IMG/VR virus record: IMGVR_UViG_3300028115_000004
Span: 1 to 64,000 of that record
Strand: one strand, 5' to 3'
DNA: 64,000 nt
Source: a virus
How positions within the stretch are numbered: position 1 is the stretch's first letter; every line of letters begins with the position of its first letter. Of this stretch, positions 34,306 through 42,930 are shown one piece after another. Both the position numbers and the translations under genes were made by a program. Below the pieces are notes generated by a model. It was not told the DNA's origin. It did no database searches and saw only the letters and a program-made list of their open reading frames with translations.

Positions 34306-35782
34306 CACAATACGAGTGGGATTAGTCAACCACTCTTATATGGCGATTGAGAGTAATCCCGCTCAGGAACAGGAGCTACGGGAGTACTTCTCTTTCTTTG
34401 TGCCTGGCCATAAGTTCATGCCCGCATTCAAGAAACGTGTCTGGGACGGTAAGATCAAACTCTACAACCAAGTCACCAAACAACTGAATGTGGGTCTCTA
34501 TCATCATTTACGTAAGTTCTGTGCGGATCGTTTCTATCCTCTACAGATCGTAGACAGTTATGAGTGGGGTACACCAACCGCAAAGAACAAGATCAACCAT
34601 CCTGAGTTGGTGAAGTTTCTGGGCGGCCTAAAAACACCCTTTGAACCCCATGAGTATCAGTATGACGCAATCTCTCATGCGGTAGAGAACCGTAGGGCCA
34701 TTCTACTGTCTCCCACAGGATCAGGCAAGTCTTTTATCATCTATAATATCATGAGGTGGTTTGAGAAGAACGAGAACGGAAAGATTCTTGTTGTCGTACC
34801 AACAACCTCTCTGGTAGAACAGATGTACAAGGACTTCTCTGAGTATGGGTATGACGTAGAGAATCACTGTCACATGGTCTACTCCGGTAAGGAGAAGAAC
34901 ACGGACAAGAGGGTCATCATCTCTACGTGGCAGTCCATCTACAAGTTCCCTCATGAGTGGTTCGAACAGTTCCATTGTATTTTCGGAGATGAAGTCCATT
35001 TATTCAAGGCAAAATCTCTGTCTACCCTTATGGACAAGTGCGTCAATGCAAGCTATCGCTTTGGTACTACGGGTACACTTGACGGAACAGAGACGAACAA
35101 ACTGGTATTGGAAGGTTTATTCGGCCCTGTATTTAAGGTGACTACCACCGTAAAACTGCAGGAAAGTAAACAACTCGCAGACCTAGACATCAAGGTTATT
35201 CTTCTAAGATACCCTAACGACGAATGTGCGAAACTCAACGGTAAGACCTATCAGGAAGAACTTGACTACATAGTTACTAGTGAGAAACGCAATCGATTCA
35301 TCACCAATCTCACAGTTGACCAGAAAGGGAACACTCTGGTATTGTTTCAGTTCGTAGAGAAACATGGTAAAGTCCTATTCGACATGATCAGGGATGCGGT
35401 CGGAGAGGATCGAAAGGTGTTCTATGTCTCAGGTGAAGTTGATGCGAGTGATCGTGAACAGATACGTGGAATAGTGGAGAAACAGAAAGATGCTATTATC
35501 GTCGCCTCACTTGGCACTTTTAGTACTGGTATCAATATTCGTAATTTGCACAATATCGTTTTCGCTACACCTAGTAAGTCGCAGGTCAAGGTACTCCAAT
35601 CAATCGGTCGTGGCCTCAGAAAATCTGATGACGGTTCTGTTACTAAGTTATTTGACATTGCTGATGATTTTCATATGAAGGGGTATCGCAACTTTACTCT
35701 GAGACACAGCGCAGAAAGAATCAAGATATATACTAAGGAAGGATTTAAATATAAAGTCTTCCCTATAAATCTGAAAGGATAG
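34289..35782 (+). CDS. uvsW: Recombination/branch-migration helicase UvsW
   Basis: About 497 residues (T4 503). N-terminal domain with ELREYFSFFVPGHKFMPAF. SF2 motifs: I LLSPTGSGKSFI, II GDEVH, III TTGTLDG, and V/VI GTFSTGINIRN, QSIGRGLRK. It unwinds branched DNA and origin R-loops. The start is uncertain: no ATG occurs near the UvsY stop. TTG at 34289 keeps the first beta strand (IRVGLV), GTG at 34316 is the alternative, and both lie close to or inside the uvsY end. Confidence 0.9.
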   Translation: MNQADNTIRVGLVNHSYMAIESNPAQEQELREYFSFFVPGHKFMPAFKKRVWDGKIKLYNQVTKQLNVGLYHHLRKFCADRFYPLQIVDSYEWGTPTAKNKINHPELVKFLGGLKTPFEPHEYQYDAISHAVENRRAILLSPTGSGKSFIIYNIMRWFEKNENGKILVVVPTTSLVEQMYKDFSEYGYDVENHCHMVYSGKEKNTDKRVIISTWQSIYKFPHEWFEQFHCIFGDEVHLFKAKSLSTLMDKCVNASYRFGTTGTLDGTETNKLVLEGLFGPVFKVTTTVKLQESKQLADLDIKVILLRYPNDECAKLNGKTYQEELDYIVTSEKRNRFITNLTVDQKGNTLVLFQFVEKHGKVLFDMIRDAVGEDRKVFYVSGEVDASDREQIRGIVEKQKDAIIVASLGTFSTGINIRNLHNIVFATPSKSQVKVLQSIGRGLRKSDDGSVTKLFDIADDFHMKGYRNFTLRHSAERIKIYTKEGFKYKVFPINLKG

Positions 35783-35785
35783 ATC

Positions 35786-36145
35786 ATGTCAACAAATATA
35801 AAGCAGTTAAAATTAAGTACTGGTGAAGAAGTGATCTGCGAAGTTGTCGAGGACGATGATTTCGAAGTCATTGTTAAGAATGCTCTTAAGGTGGTGTCGA
35901 AGATTCAGGATGGGTATAAATTCTATACCTTCAAGAACTTCATGATCTATCAAGATCAACCTCATTCGTTGCAGGTCATTCGGGCTGACCACATTGTTTC
36001 ATATGCAGTTCCGCCTAAAGATTTGATTATAGAGTGGGAGACTGGATTGCAACAGATGTACGAACAGGGTGAAGAAGAACCTCAAATGATGGTATCAGGA
36101 GATTCGGATAGTAACATTATACCCTTTAAACCGTTATTGCACTGA
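35786..36145 (+). CDS. Conserved small protein, possible Sm-like fold
   Basis: 119 residues. The first 75 residues (QLKLSTGEEVICEVVEDDDF, VIVKNALKVV, YKFYTFKNFMIYQ, LQVIRADHIVSYAVPP) have the strand spacing of a small Sm/Lsm-type barrel, with an acidic C-terminal tail (YEQGEEEPQMMVSGDSD). It lies between uvsW and a cytidylyltransferase in the recombination cluster. Relatives are common at this place in marine T4-like phages, without known function. The fold call is inference. Confidence 0.6.
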   Translation: MSTNIKQLKLSTGEEVICEVVEDDDFEVIVKNALKVVSKIQDGYKFYTFKNFMIYQDQPHSLQVIRADHIVSYAVPPKDLIIEWETGLQQMYEQGEEEPQMMVSGDSDSNIIPFKPLLH

Positions 36146-36200
36146 GGGTATATTCAACCCTGCCCGGAAACTTAAAGTATTATATCATAGATTTTTTATT

Positions 36201-36635
36201 ATGTCAAGACAAATTGTAGGATTTACCGCTTCAACCTTTGATCTGTTACATGCTGGTCACGTCTCTATGTTAAGAGAGTCGAAGGAACAGTGTGACTATC
36301 TGATCTGCGGACTGCAGGTCGATCCCTCTATGGACAGACCGGAAAAGAACAAACCCGTCCAGACTCTAGTAGAGAGATACACTCAACTGGCGGGTCTTCG
36401 TTTCGTCGATGAGATCATCCCCTATCAGACCGAAGAAGATTTGGAAGACATTCTGAAGATGGTCAACATCGATGTACGCATCATCGGTTCCGAGTATAAG
36501 GATAAGACGTTCACAGGACGTGCGACTTGTGCAGCTCGTGGAATCGAAATCTATTTTAACCAGAGGGATCATAGGTTCTCTACCAGTGATCTGCGGAAAA
36601 GAGTAGTTGACAGTGAGACCCAATCTGGTTTATAA
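36201..36635 (+). CDS. Cytidylyltransferase (TagD-like)
   Basis: 144 residues. The nucleotidyltransferase signature is present: GFTASTFDLLHAGHVSMLR (HxGH motif, HAGH) and RFSTSDLRKR in place of the usual RTxxISTS-type C-terminal motif. Length and pattern match glycerol-3-phosphate or related phospho-alcohol cytidylyltransferases, which make a CDP-activated precursor from CTP. It may feed a surface-polymer or sugar pathway, together with the UDP-sugar genes at 54542-56564. Only TTTATTATG precedes the start, so its ribosome site is weak. Confidence 0.8.
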   Translation: MSRQIVGFTASTFDLLHAGHVSMLRESKEQCDYLICGLQVDPSMDRPEKNKPVQTLVERYTQLAGLRFVDEIIPYQTEEDLEDILKMVNIDVRIIGSEYKDKTFTGRATCAARGIEIYFNQRDHRFSTSDLRKRVVDSETQSGL

Positions 36636-36636
36636 T
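36607..36636 (+). promoter_or_regulatory. Sigma70-type promoter ahead of gp55
   Basis: TTGACA (36607-36612), 18-base spacer, TATAAT (36631-36636), overlapping the stop of the preceding gene and 30 bases before the gp55 ATG. Confidence 0.7.
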
Positions 36637-36665
36637 ATGCAAAATATGAGGAGTAATAGTACCAA

Positions 36666-37274
36666 ATGAAACCGAAAGATAAACCACATTACGTCAACAA
36701 CAAGGAGTTCTCTCAATCAGTAGTAGACTACTGTGAAAGGGTTGCTTGGTGTAAGAAAAAGGGTGACACAACACCGATTGTCCCCAACTATATCGCTGAG
36801 TGTTTCCTGAAGATTGCGGAAGGTCTATCTCACAAATCTAATTTCGTTAGGTACACCTACCGTGAAGAGATGGTCATGGATGCGGTTGAGAACTGCCTGA
36901 AGGCCATTGAGAACTATAATGTCGAGACTGCGACTCGCACGGGTAACCCCAATGCGTTTGCATACTTCACACAAATCTCTTGGTATGCGTTTCTTCGTCG
37001 TATTCAACGTGAGAAGAAGCAACAGGATATCAAATTGAAGTACATCTCTGAGGCAGGCGTAGAGGCGTTCCTAGACGGACATTCAGACCAAGAAAGGGAC
37101 TATTCGAACGTTGTTCCCTTTGTGGACGTACTGCGTCACAGGATCGATATTGTGAAGGACGCAGACGCAGAGTTCAAAGAATATGTGAACGAACAGAAGA
37201 AAAGAAAACGTCGAACTGTAAAGGCTGACTCTGATCTGACGGATTTCCTTATAGATGAAACGAGTTCTGAGTGA
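36666..37274 (+). CDS. 55: Late-transcription sigma factor gp55
   Basis: 202 residues (T4 185). Helical protein with REEMVMDAVENCLKAIENYN, NAFAYFTQISWYAFLRRIQREKKQQ, which resembles sigma region 2 and is conserved in gp55. It directs host RNA polymerase to TATAAATA promoters, which match those found ahead of virion genes here, with the sliding clamp as activator. The end overlaps the next gene by 20 bases. It is led by its own sigma70-type promoter. Confidence 0.88.
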   Translation: MKPKDKPHYVNNKEFSQSVVDYCERVAWCKKKGDTTPIVPNYIAECFLKIAEGLSHKSNFVRYTYREEMVMDAVENCLKAIENYNVETATRTGNPNAFAYFTQISWYAFLRRIQREKKQQDIKLKYISEAGVEAFLDGHSDQERDYSNVVPFVDVLRHRIDIVKDADAEFKEYVNEQKKRKRRTVKADSDLTDFLIDETSSE

Positions 37275-37815
37275 ACTGTGTTATTGGGAATTCCCTGTTC
37301 CTGATAACGTAATGGATACCATCGGTGCGGAGATATATTTCGAACCACCGAATGAATCCTACAACCACAGACTTGCTGGTAACATTGAGAACGAGTATGT
37401 GTTGCGATATTCTCGTGATGCGATTCGTGACTTTATTGTCGGACAGGCTTGGGCAGAGTTAGGTGCACCTTACGAACTAACGGACGTGTGGGTAAACATG
37501 CAGAAGGCGGGGGAGTTCAATCCCCCACACTCTCATGGTGGAGACTATAGTTTTGTGATCTTCCATACCATACCCTACCGAATTGAACATGAGATGGCGC
37601 AGTTCCCCGTAGTGAACGGGGGTTCTGTTGCAGGACACTTCTCGTTCTTATACCAAGATACTGTGAAGGGTGGGGTGGTCAGTCACATGATTCCCGTGGA
37701 TAAAAACTATGAAGGATTCTGTTTCTTATTCCCCGCCAACCTTAAACATGCGGTCTATCCTTTCTATACAACGACAGACCACCGAATCACGGTTGCAGGA
37801 AATCTTGTCAAATAG
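37255..37815 (+). CDS. 2-oxoglutarate/Fe(II) oxygenase-like protein (PF13759 type)
   Basis: 186 residues of a different family from the WHxN paralogues. The core is VWVNMQKAGEFNPPHSHGGD, with HSHGGDYSFV supplying His and the HxxxD acid, and a distal FPANLKHAVYPF with the second His, then TTDHRITVAGN with Arg. This is the putative oxygenase family common in marine T4-like phages. Substrate unknown. The start overlaps the end of gp55. Confidence 0.75.
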   Translation: MKRVLSELCYWEFPVPDNVMDTIGAEIYFEPPNESYNHRLAGNIENEYVLRYSRDAIRDFIVGQAWAELGAPYELTDVWVNMQKAGEFNPPHSHGGDYSFVIFHTIPYRIEHEMAQFPVVNGGSVAGHFSFLYQDTVKGGVVSHMIPVDKNYEGFCFLFPANLKHAVYPFYTTTDHRITVAGNLVK

Positions 37816-37817
37816 TA

Positions 37818-37846
37818 TTGACATATAGCAATATTTTTGATATAAT
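37818..37846 (+). promoter_or_regulatory. Consensus sigma70-type promoter ahead of gp47
   Basis: TTGACA (37818-37823), 17-base AT-rich spacer, TATAAT (37841-37846), in the gap before gp47 at 37876. Confidence 0.85.
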
Positions 37847-37875
37847 GTCGGGATATATTGTAAAATAGGTATATT

Positions 37876-38934
37876 ATGAAGCTAGTAATACTGAACGACA
37901 CCCACTGTGGTGCACGTAATTCTTCTGACATCTTTATGGATTATCAGGAACGCTTCTATACAGAGGTGTTCTTTCCGTATCTGTTGGAAAATGATATCAA
38001 ACAAATTCTCCACCTTGGAGACTATTATGATAACCGTAAGACGGTCAACTTCAAAGCCCTGAACCACAATCGTAAAATCTTTCTAGAGAAGTTGCGGGAG
38101 TATGGTATCACTATGGATATCATTCCAGGCAACCATGACGTGTACTATAAGAACACGAACGAACTGAACGCACTCAAGGAACTGCAGGGTCACTACATGA
38201 ACGAAGTGAACCTGATCATGGAACCTACCGTGATGAAGTATGGCAACTTAGATGTTGCTTTGATACCTTGGATCAATGCCGAGAACGAGAAAGCAACACT
38301 TGAGTTTCTTGAGACGTGCAAGGCTCCTGTGGTTGGTGCACACCTAGAGTTGCAGGGGTTTGATATGCAACGTGGTATGCCCTGTCATGACGGTATGTCT
38401 CCATCTCACTTCTCAAACTTTGAGATGGTTCTGACAGGTCACTTCCATGCGAAGTCTACGCAGGGTAACATTCACTACCTTGGGTCTCAGATGGAATTCT
38501 TCTGGAACGACTGTAACGACAAGAAGTACTTCCATATTCTTGATACCGAAACAAGAGAACTGACTCCGGTACGTAACCCCATCACGATCTACGAGAAGGT
38601 ATACTACGAGCAGAGTAAGATGAGTAAGTTCAAAGACCTTCGTTATCTTGACAACAAGTTTGTTAAGTTGATCGTGGTAGAGAAGGGTGACGCTTACGAG
38701 TTCGAACGTTTCGTGGATCGCATTCAGAATCAGAAGATTCACGAACTGAAAATCGTGGAGGACTTCAACGAGTTCATTGGTTCCAATGTGGACGACGATG
38801 CGGTATCTGTTGAGGATACCGAAACTCTGGTCTATGATTATATCGACGCTGTTAACACAGACCTAGATAAAGACCGGATTAAAAGGGAGATATCTTCTCT
38901 CATGACTGAAGCACAAACTATGGAGATTGTATAA
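37876..38934 (+). CDS. 47: Recombination endonuclease subunit gp47 (Mre11-like)
   Basis: 352 residues (T4 339). Metallophosphatase motifs in order: LNDTHCG (DxH), LGDYYDNR (GDxxD), IPGNHDVYY (GNHD), and late TGHFHAKS (GHxH). With gp46 it forms the SbcCD/Mre11-Rad50-like complex that resects DNA ends for recombination-dependent replication and host DNA breakdown. It is transcribed from the consensus promoter at 37818. Its stop overlaps the next small gene (TAATG). Confidence 0.92.
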   Translation: MKLVILNDTHCGARNSSDIFMDYQERFYTEVFFPYLLENDIKQILHLGDYYDNRKTVNFKALNHNRKIFLEKLREYGITMDIIPGNHDVYYKNTNELNALKELQGHYMNEVNLIMEPTVMKYGNLDVALIPWINAENEKATLEFLETCKAPVVGAHLELQGFDMQRGMPCHDGMSPSHFSNFEMVLTGHFHAKSTQGNIHYLGSQMEFFWNDCNDKKYFHILDTETRELTPVRNPITIYEKVYYEQSKMSKFKDLRYLDNKFVKLIVVEKGDAYEFERFVDRIQNQKIHELKIVEDFNEFIGSNVDDDAVSVEDTETLVYDYIDAVNTDLDKDRIKREISSLMTEAQTMEIV

Positions 38935-39113
38935 TGCGAGGCGCAACATCAAAACTTCTACGCAAAGCAGGCGTAGACACCAAAAAAGATAAACGCATGT
39001 TTAATGCCATGAGTCATAGAAACAAGGCTATCTTCTTAGATTTCTTGAGGACTTCTCTCCGTATCGAAAACTTCAAGACCAATTTGGTAGGAAAGGGGAT
39101 TGACATTGAGTAA
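38934..39113 (+). CDS. Small basic protein between gp47 and gp46
   Basis: 59 residues (MRGATSKLLRKAGVDTKKDK at the start), strongly basic in its first half, then a helix AIFLDFLRTSLRIENF. The ATG overlaps the gp47 stop in an ATAATG junction, and the stop overlaps the next start, so it is embedded in the operon. I recognise no family. Basic charge and place suggest DNA or gp46/47 association, which is only inference. Confidence 0.7.
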   Translation: MRGATSKLLRKAGVDTKKDKRMFNAMSHRNKAIFLDFLRTSLRIENFKTNLVGKGIDIE

Positions 39114-39312
39114 GGGAAGTAAACCACGTCCTATCACAGACAGAAAAAAGTTTGATGAAAATTGGGAAAACATTTTCCGTAAGGACAATATCACATCTAA
39201 ACCAGCCGAGTTCTGGAATCATGATTGTACTTCCGATGGGCCTATATCGATCCAGAAGGGATATCCTTGTAACTGGTGCGGTATAGATGAACATGGAAAT
39301 TACACGGGTTGA
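39106..39312 (+). CDS. Small protein with CxxC motif
   Basis: 68 residues starting at a TTG (SKGSKPRPITDRKKFDENWE), within the junction TTGAGTAA shared with the upstream stop; AGGGGAT lies about 7 bases ahead. The C-terminal half has HDC and CNWCG, a possible partial zinc-binding site. The start of gp46 follows after a promoter. Function unknown. A TTG six bases earlier is an alternative start. Confidence 0.6.
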   Translation: MSKGSKPRPITDRKKFDENWENIFRKDNITSKPAEFWNHDCTSDGPISIQKGYPCNWCGIDEHGNYTG

Positions 39313-39337
39313 CAGAAGTCAACCAACCGTGTATAAT
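39309..39337 (+). promoter_or_regulatory. Consensus sigma70-type promoter ahead of gp46
   Basis: TTGACA (39309-39314), 17-base spacer, TATAAT (39332-39337), only 9 bases before the gp46 ATG. Transcripts from it would have an almost leaderless start, so it may act mainly on downstream genes. Confidence 0.75.
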
Positions 39338-39345
39338 ATGCGACT

Positions 39346-41073
39346 ATGATTAAATTTGAGAAAATCCGGTACAAGAATTTCTTGTCCACCGGCAACAACT
39401 TTACTGAGATCGATTTTGAGAAGTCTCCTACTACTCTGGTGGTGGGACATAATGGTGCGGGTAAGTCTACCATGTTGGACGCCCTGTCGTTTGTCCTATT
39501 CGGTAAACCTCACCGTAAGATTTCCAAACCGCAACTCGTTAATTCAATCAACGGCAAAGGTACTCTTGTCGAGGTTCTCTTTTCTGTGGGTTCCGTAAAG
39601 TATAAGGTTGTCCGTGGTATCAAACCCAACGTCTTTGAGATTTGGGCTAACGATAACATGATCAACCAGAACTCCCATGCGAAGGAGTACCAACAGGTTC
39701 TAGAGAGAAACATTCTGAAACTGACTCACAAGTCTTTTCACCAGATTGTCGTTCTAGGATCAAGTTCGTTCGTACCATTCATGCAGTTGAACACGAGTGC
39801 ACGTCGAGAGGTTATCGAAGACCTACTTGATATCAACATGTTCAGTAAGATGAATGGTCTACTCAAAGAGAAGATGTCTATCCTCAAGAATGATATCAGT
39901 GAGAACGGACACGCTATCGAACTGGTCAAGACCAAGGTCAATGCACAGAAGAAATACTTGCGTGATCTATCGGCCCTGAACACTGCACATCGTAAGGAGA
40001 AAGAGTCAGAGATCACCGCACTACTTGCGGAGATTACGGAACTGCAGGACTTCAATACAGAAAACCTGTCTACGGCATCGACACAACAAGAAGACGTGTC
40101 GAAGAAGTTAGAGAAAGTGAACACGTCACGTGAGAAGTTGTTGGAGTATCAATCTACCTTCCGATCTCAGATTAAGTCTGTGGTGAAGGAAGCGAAGTTC
40201 TTCGATGAGAACGAACATTGTCCTACCTGTGACCAACACATCGCAGAGGACTTACGTGAGTCTAAGAAGAACGATGCTAACGCACGTGCGAAAGAACTAC
40301 ATGACGCCATGACCAAATCAAACAAACAGATGGAAGAGTTTGACAAACAACTCTTTGATCTGAATGAGGTGATGGTAAAGGTTAATGCACTACAGTCTCA
40401 GGTCAATTCTAACAACCAAGAAATCTCTAGTCTTAATCGTAGGATTGATCGTATTCGTTCTGAGTTGGATGGACTGTCTGAGAACAGTACCGAACTCAAC
40501 GAAGCGAACCAACAGCTTCGGACTCTAACAGAAGAACTAGAGATCAAACAAGATGAGAAGTATAAACTGCACGAGACTTACTCGTATCAACAGGTATGTG
40601 CGGAACTACTCAAAGATCAGGGTATCAAGTCTAAGATCATCAAACAGTACCTTCCGGTCATCAACCAACTGACCAATCAGTACTTACAGATTCTAGACTT
40701 CTTTGTTCACTTTGATCTGGATGAAGGATTCAACGAGACGATCCGTTCACGCTTCCGTGACAACTTCTCGTATGACTCTTTCTCTGAAGGTGAGAAACAA
40801 CGTATTGACTTGTCCCTACTATTTACATGGCGACAGATTGCAAAGATGAAGAACTCAGTGGCCACAAACCTACTGATTCTTGATGAGACGTTTGATTCGT
40901 CTTTGGATGACGATGGGGTTGACAACCTCATGAAAATCCTGTATAGTCTAGGGGAACAAGACACGAATGTATTTGTGATCTCTCACAAGGCAGAACTAGA
41001 GGACGCACAATTCAATCGTCGTATTGAGTTTGTCAAAGAGAAAAACTTCTCTAAAGTAAAGGAAGCGGCTTGA
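39346..41073 (+). CDS. 46: Recombination endonuclease subunit gp46 (Rad50-like)
   Basis: 575 residues (T4 560). N-terminal Walker A GHNGAGKSTMLDALSFVLFG, a coiled-coil arm broken by the zinc hook CPTC (in EHCPTCDQH, about residue 290), then the ABC signature FSEGEKQRIDLSLLF and Walker B LLILDETFDSSLDDDG. It is the ATPase partner of gp47. Ends at 41073, where the next promoter begins. Confidence 0.93.
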   Translation: MIKFEKIRYKNFLSTGNNFTEIDFEKSPTTLVVGHNGAGKSTMLDALSFVLFGKPHRKISKPQLVNSINGKGTLVEVLFSVGSVKYKVVRGIKPNVFEIWANDNMINQNSHAKEYQQVLERNILKLTHKSFHQIVVLGSSSFVPFMQLNTSARREVIEDLLDINMFSKMNGLLKEKMSILKNDISENGHAIELVKTKVNAQKKYLRDLSALNTAHRKEKESEITALLAEITELQDFNTENLSTASTQQEDVSKKLEKVNTSREKLLEYQSTFRSQIKSVVKEAKFFDENEHCPTCDQHIAEDLRESKKNDANARAKELHDAMTKSNKQMEEFDKQLFDLNEVMVKVNALQSQVNSNNQEISSLNRRIDRIRSELDGLSENSTELNEANQQLRTLTEELEIKQDEKYKLHETYSYQQVCAELLKDQGIKSKIIKQYLPVINQLTNQYLQILDFFVHFDLDEGFNETIRSRFRDNFSYDSFSEGEKQRIDLSLLFTWRQIAKMKNSVATNLLILDETFDSSLDDDGVDNLMKILYSLGEQDTNVFVISHKAELEDAQFNRRIEFVKEKNFSKVKEAA

Positions 41074-41099
41074 CAACCATTGTGAAACCGTGTTATTAT
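41070..41099 (+). promoter_or_regulatory. Sigma70-type promoter ahead of the sliding clamp
   Basis: TTGACA (41070-41075) and TATTAT (41094-41099) at 18 bases, or TTATTA at 17. The -35 overlaps the gp46 stop; the gp45 ATG is at 41128, after GAGGAAAC. Confidence 0.75.
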
Positions 41100-41127
41100 A
41101 CACGCATATTAACTGAGGAAACTTATT

Positions 41128-41805
41128 ATGGAACTTTCTGATCGTACTCTACAAGTACTCAAAAACTATGCAACCATCAACCCGAACATCGTGTTCAATG
41201 AGGGTAACAGTGTTAAAACTGTATCGGTTGCTCGCAACGTATTCTCTCGCACTTCGGTGTCTGAGGACTTTCCGGTCGGATTCGGTATCTATGATCTGAA
41301 CGAATTCCTGAATGTGTTGGGTCTCGTAGACAAACCCAATCTCTCTTTTGAGAAAGATTATGTTGTGGTTGGAGATTCAACGGGTCGTTCGAAGATCAAG
41401 TACTTTTACTCTGATCCGGATATGTTGACTTCGCCTTCGAAGGATATCAACCTTCCAGAATTCGAAGTTAACTTTCGACTAGATAATGCAACGTTGGGAC
41501 GCATTAAACGTGCGGCCGCAGCACTTGGACACACGGATATTTCGATCTCGCCTAACAATGGTGCGATTCAAATTTCTGTTGTGGATACCAAGGATGCAAC
41601 TTCCAATGCGTTCACTATCGACGTTGATGGGTCATATGATGAAGGAGTTGATTTCAACTTGGTTCTGAATGTGAACAACTTGAAGATTGTCAACGAGGAC
41701 TTTGAAGTCAACATCTCTAAGAAGTTGATCTCTCAGTTCAAGTCTGTTCAGTCGGATATTGAATATTTTATTGCACTTGAAAAATCATCTACTTACGGAG
41801 TATAA
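41128..41805 (+). CDS. 45: Sliding clamp gp45
   Basis: 225 residues (T4 228). Typical start LSDRTLQVLKNYATINPNIV and domain features FPVGFGIYDLNEFLNVL, IKYFYSDPDML, INLPEFEVNF, and C-terminal DIEYFIALEKSSTYGV. The trimeric ring tethers gp43 to DNA and is the mobile activator of late transcription with gp55. It is placed with its own promoter in front of the tRNA region. Confidence 0.92.
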   Translation: MELSDRTLQVLKNYATINPNIVFNEGNSVKTVSVARNVFSRTSVSEDFPVGFGIYDLNEFLNVLGLVDKPNLSFEKDYVVVGDSTGRSKIKYFYSDPDMLTSPSKDINLPEFEVNFRLDNATLGRIKRAAAALGHTDISISPNNGAIQISVVDTKDATSNAFTIDVDGSYDEGVDFNLVLNVNNLKIVNEDFEVNISKKLISQFKSVQSDIEYFIALEKSSTYGV

Positions 41806-41807
41806 CA

Positions 41808-42023
41808 ATGGCTAAAGCAGCAGAAGCACAAAAGCAAGACCACTCTCAGATTTACGAACTGGGTAACCGAGTGGCACGTTCGACTATCGCAGTGATTGAC
41901 ACTGTGGTACAGCGAGGCGGATTCAAGGGTGAGGAACTCTCTACTATTGGTCAGTTGCGTGATCAGGCAGTACAGGTTGTTCAGCTCGCAGAAGCATTCC
42001 AGTCTGAAGTAGCAGGTGAGTAA
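41808..42023 (+). CDS. Small helical protein after the clamp
   Basis: 71 residues: KAAEAQKQDHSQIYELGNRV then AVIDTVVQRGGFKGEEL and a final helix. It starts two bases after gp45 and ends directly before the peroxiredoxin gene, so it is cotranscribed. I recognise no domain. Small helical proteins of this kind commonly follow gp45 in marine relatives. Function unknown. Confidence 0.75.
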   Translation: MAKAAEAQKQDHSQIYELGNRVARSTIAVIDTVVQRGGFKGEELSTIGQLRDQAVQVVQLAEAFQSEVAGE

Positions 42024-42602
42024 ATGGAACTTTGGTCTTGGAAAGACTTCTTGCCCGATGTAGTCTTTCACATGCGTGAACGTGACGAATCCCTTGAGGG
42101 GGACAATCCCTTCAAGTGGGTTCGTAAGACTACGGGCGAACTCTTTGGTGGCAAGAAGGTTGTCATCTTTGGACTGCCTGGCGCATTCACACCCACGTGT
42201 ACTAACGAACAACTTCCCGGCTTTGATCGACTCTATCAGGAGTTTGTTGATGCAGGAGTTGATGAAATCTGGTGTACGTCCGTGAATGATGCATTCTCTA
42301 TGTACCAGTGGGCAAAACAACTAGACATTAAGAACGTCAAGATGTTGCCTGACGGTAATGGTGAATTTGCAGAAGAACTGGGGGTGGTGGTTAAGAAGAA
42401 TAACCTTGGTTTTGGAAAACGTTCTTGGCGTCACGCTGTCATTGTGAATGATCTGGTGATCGTCAAACGTATTGAGGAAGATGGACTACGTGACAACTGT
42501 CCAACCGATCCCTATGAGAACACCACACCCGAAAACATTCTTTCTCTTGTCAGAAAAATCTCGGGAGAGTCCAGACAGATGCAGCTAAACTTCGGGGTGT
42601 AG
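42024..42602 (+). CDS. Peroxiredoxin (Prx5 type)
   Basis: 192 residues. KKVVIFGLPGAFTPTCT (about residues 50-67) holds the peroxidatic Cys in the P-x-x-x-T-x-x-C motif, followed by NEQLPGFDRLYQEF and a TSVNDAFSMYQWAK block typical of Prx5. It reduces peroxides using thiols, in the cytoplasm. A phage copy would protect replication from oxidative stress during infection. Its last 10 bases are also the first 10 bases of the tRNA-Arg gene. Confidence 0.88.
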   Translation: MELWSWKDFLPDVVFHMRERDESLEGDNPFKWVRKTTGELFGGKKVVIFGLPGAFTPTCTNEQLPGFDRLYQEFVDAGVDEIWCTSVNDAFSMYQWAKQLDIKNVKMLPDGNGEFAEELGVVVKKNNLGFGKRSWRHAVIVNDLVIVKRIEEDGLRDNCPTDPYENTTPENILSLVRKISGESRQMQLNFGV

Positions 42603-42669
42603 CTCAGTTGGATAGAGCAATGGCCTTCTAAGCCATCGGTCGGGGGTTCGAATCCCTCCACCTCGGCCA
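42593..42669 (+). tRNA. tRNA-Arg (TCT)
   Basis: 77 bases. Acceptor CGGGGTG pairs with CACCTCG, discriminator G, encoded CCA (42667-42669). Anticodon stem ATGGC/GCCAT with loop CTTCTAA gives anticodon TCT, reading AGA. T arm GGGGGTTCGAATCCCTC is intact. Its 5' end overlaps the peroxiredoxin stop. Confidence 0.95.
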
Positions 42670-42673
42670 ATTT

Positions 42674-42747
42674 GCGGAGTTTGTATAGTGGTATTACCGG
42701 AGGTTTCCAACCTTCAGACGGTGGTTCGATTCCACCACTCCGCTCCA
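42674..42747 (+). tRNA. tRNA-Gly (TCC)
   Basis: 74 bases. Acceptor GCGGAGT pairs with ACTCCGC, discriminator T, encoded CCA. Anticodon stem GGAGG/CCTTC (one G-T pair), loop TTTCCAA, anticodon TCC, reading GGA. T arm GGTGGTTCGATTCCACC. Confidence 0.95.
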
Positions 42748-42751
42748 ATTT

Positions 42752-42827
42752 GCCGGTATAGCTCAGCAGGTAGAGTAGCTCACTTGTAATGAGAAGGTCG
42801 GGAGTTCGATTCTCTCTGCCGGCACCA
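42752..42827 (+). tRNA. tRNA-Thr (TGT)
   Basis: 76 bases. Acceptor GCCGGTA pairs with TGCCGGC, discriminator A, encoded CCA. Anticodon loop CTTGTAA, anticodon TGT, reading ACA; the outer pair of the anticodon stem is a mismatch (G-A). T arm GGGAGTTCGATTCTCTC. Confidence 0.93.
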
Positions 42828-42870
42828 TATCCTTATAACAAAATGATCTAAAAAAAGTTTAAAAAAACGC

Positions 42871-42899
42871 TTGACTTTAGACCAAGAATCTGTCATAAT
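42871..42899 (+). promoter_or_regulatory. Sigma70-type promoter after the tRNA cluster
   Basis: TTGACT (42871-42876), 17-base spacer, CATAAT (42894-42899), one mismatch in each box. It drives the small-gene run starting at 42931. Confidence 0.75.
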
Positions 42900-42930
42900 T
42901 ACCCTGTAATTGAGAGTGAGGATATAGATT

